The notes beneath the pieces were generated by a model. The model was not told where the DNA came from. It searched no databases and saw only the letters and a program-made list of their open reading frames with translations. 64,000 nt of DNA from Candidatus Thioglobus sp. (GTDB lineage Bacteria; Pseudomonadota; Gammaproteobacteria; PS1; Pseudothioglobaceae). Both the position numbers and the translations under genes were made by a program. Position 1 is the stretch's first letter. Every line of letters starts with the position of its first letter. The DNA is taken from NCBI GenBank assembly GCA_029936515.1, contig JAPYSK010000003.1, positions 1-64,000 on the forward strand. The letters run 5' to 3'. This document shows positions 62,617 through 64,000 of this stretch, in pieces.

Positions 62617-64000
62617 TTAATTTTGTTCAAGTTCAACATCAATACCCAATGCACGAATTTCTTTCACCAGAACATTAAACGATTCTGGCATAACCGACTC
62701 GGTACGATACTCACCGTCAACTATATTTTTATACATTTTTGCTCTACCGGTAACATCATCAGATTTAACAGTTAACATTTCACGAAGCGTATAAGCCGCA
62801 CCGTATGCCTCAAGTGCCCAAACTTCCATTTCTCCAAATCTTTGTCCACCAAACTGAGCTTTACCGCTAAGTGGCTGTTGAGTTACTAATGAATATGGCC
62901 CAGTCGAACGAGCATGCATCTTATCATCCACTAAGTGGTTGAGCTTAAGCATATGCATATATCCTACAGTTATATCACGATCAAAAGGATCGCCAGTTCG
63001 TCCATCATATAATTGTATTTGACCACTCTCAGGTAAATCAGCCATCTTAAGTAATAACTTAATATCTTCTTCTTTAATACCATCAAATACTGGTGTAGCC
63101 ATTGGCACACCTGAACGAAGATTATTTGCTAACTCAAGTATTTCATCATCACTGAAAGACTTTATATCTTCTGTCTTTCCATAACTGTTATAAATAGTAT
63201 CAAGCATTGAACGTATTTTTTTAATAGTATCTTTTCGATGCTCATCAAGTAAGTTACCTATCTTATAACCTAGGCCTTTAGCAGCCCAACCTAAATGAAC
63301 CTCTAATACCTGTCCAACATTCATACGCGATGGAACGCCAAGCGGATTAAGAACTACATCTACCGGGGTACCATCTACTAAGTGTGGCATGTCTTCTACA
63401 GGAGACACACGAGAAATAACGCCTTTGTTTCCATGGCGTCCAGCCATCTTATCACCAACCTGAAGCGTTTTTCTTGTAGCCACATAAACTTTGACCATCT
63501 TCTGAACACCGGGTGGTAAATCAGCGCCTTCTTGAATTTTTGCTCTTTCCACTTCAAAGAAAAGTTCAAATTCTTCCTGCTTGGCTTTAGATTGTTTAAC
63601 CAGTACAGCGACTTCCTTATTAATATCAGCATCTTTAACTTTCAATTTTGCTATTTCATTATTTTCAAGTGTTTTTAGATTTGTAGAGCTAAGCTTGTCA
63701 CCACTTTTTATGCTACCAATATTACTGCTAGAAGTATTACCAGAAAGTTTTAAGCGAATACGGCGAAAGATATCACCATCAATAATACCAAACTCATCAT
63801 CGATATCTTTTTTAATATTCTCTATTCGTTCTTCATCAATCACAAGTGCGCGTGAGTCTTTTTCAACCCTATCTTTAGTGAAGATTTGAACATCGATTAC
63901 AACTCCTGACTTTGAAGCTCCCATTCTGAGAGAGGTGTCTTTTACATTGTTAGCTTTTTCTCCGAAAATAGCTCGTAATAACTTTTCTTCGGGAGAAAGA
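62617..64000 (-). CDS. rpoB: DNA-directed RNA polymerase subunit beta (C-terminal part; gene continues past window edge)
   Basis: [40 protein letters not shown]. Frame stays open to 64000 ([34 protein letters not shown]), so M at 63924 is not the start. Confidence 0.97.
   Translation of the reverse strand, partial: LSPEEKLLRAIFGEKANNVKDTSLRMGASKSGVVIDVQIFTKDRVEKDSRALVIDEERIENIKKDIDDEFGIIDGDIFRRIRLKLSGNTSSSNIGSIKSGDKLSSTNLKTLENNEIAKLKVKDADINKEVAVLVKQSKAKQEEFELFFEVERAKIQEGADLPPGVQKMVKVYVATRKTLQVGDKMAGRHGNKGVISRVSPVEDMPHLVDGTPVDVVLNPLGVPSRMNVGQVLEVHLGWAAKGLGYKIGNLLDEHRKDTIKKIRSMLDTIYNSYGKTEDIKSFSDDEILELANNLRSGVPMATPVFDGIKEEDIKLLLKMADLPESGQIQLYDGRTGDPFDRDITVGYMHMLKLNHLVDDKMHARSTGPYSLVTQQPLSGKAQFGGQRFGEMEVWALEAYGAAYTLREMLTVKSDDVTGRAKMYKNIVDGEYRTESVMPESFNVLVKEIRALGIDVELEQN

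Overview
The window is an AT-rich, gene-dense, chromosome-type segment of a gammaproteobacterium. Gene content and style resemble a marine, streamlined lineage such as the SUP05/Thioglobus type, but that taxon guess is inference only. Housekeeping blocks are murD, rppH, hom-thrC-cysM, hemJ, ftsY, hemC, argH-fmt, trmL, prmC, rnpB, fumarase, mreBCD-mrdA, tgt, recX-recA, ribD-coaBC, dnaE, trpE and rpoC-rpoB. Between them lie organic-nitrogen scavenging cassettes. (1) A ~14.6 kb island (2605-17194) combines a GntR/FCD regulator, glutarate hydroxylase (GlaH/CsiD), L-2-hydroxyglutarate oxidase, a class-I glutamine amidotransferase, an agmatinase-family enzyme, a PuuB-like oxidase, a diamine transaminase, a PuuA-like ligase, a PotFGHI-type transporter and a GabD-type dehydrogenase. 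This reads as a polyamine/cadaverine to glutarate to 2-oxoglutarate route. (2) An amino-acid ABC transporter sits next to a threonine aldolase paired with an Asp/Asn-hydroxylase-like 2OG oxygenase. (3) There is a lone trimethylamine-dehydrogenase-family flavoprotein with apparently altered substrate-site residues. (4) An incomplete ectoine-catabolism-like cluster contains a DoeA/EutD-like hydrolase, a Lrp/AsnC regulator, an EutA-like protein, an SMR transporter and a cystathionine-gamma-synthase-family enzyme. Other observations are a textbook promoter/operator upstream of glaH, a small flavin-monooxygenase gene remnant, and an unusually long convergent non-coding gap (52842-53279) with a perfect DnaA box. 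No CRISPR array, tRNA, rRNA operon, prophage or transposase was seen.
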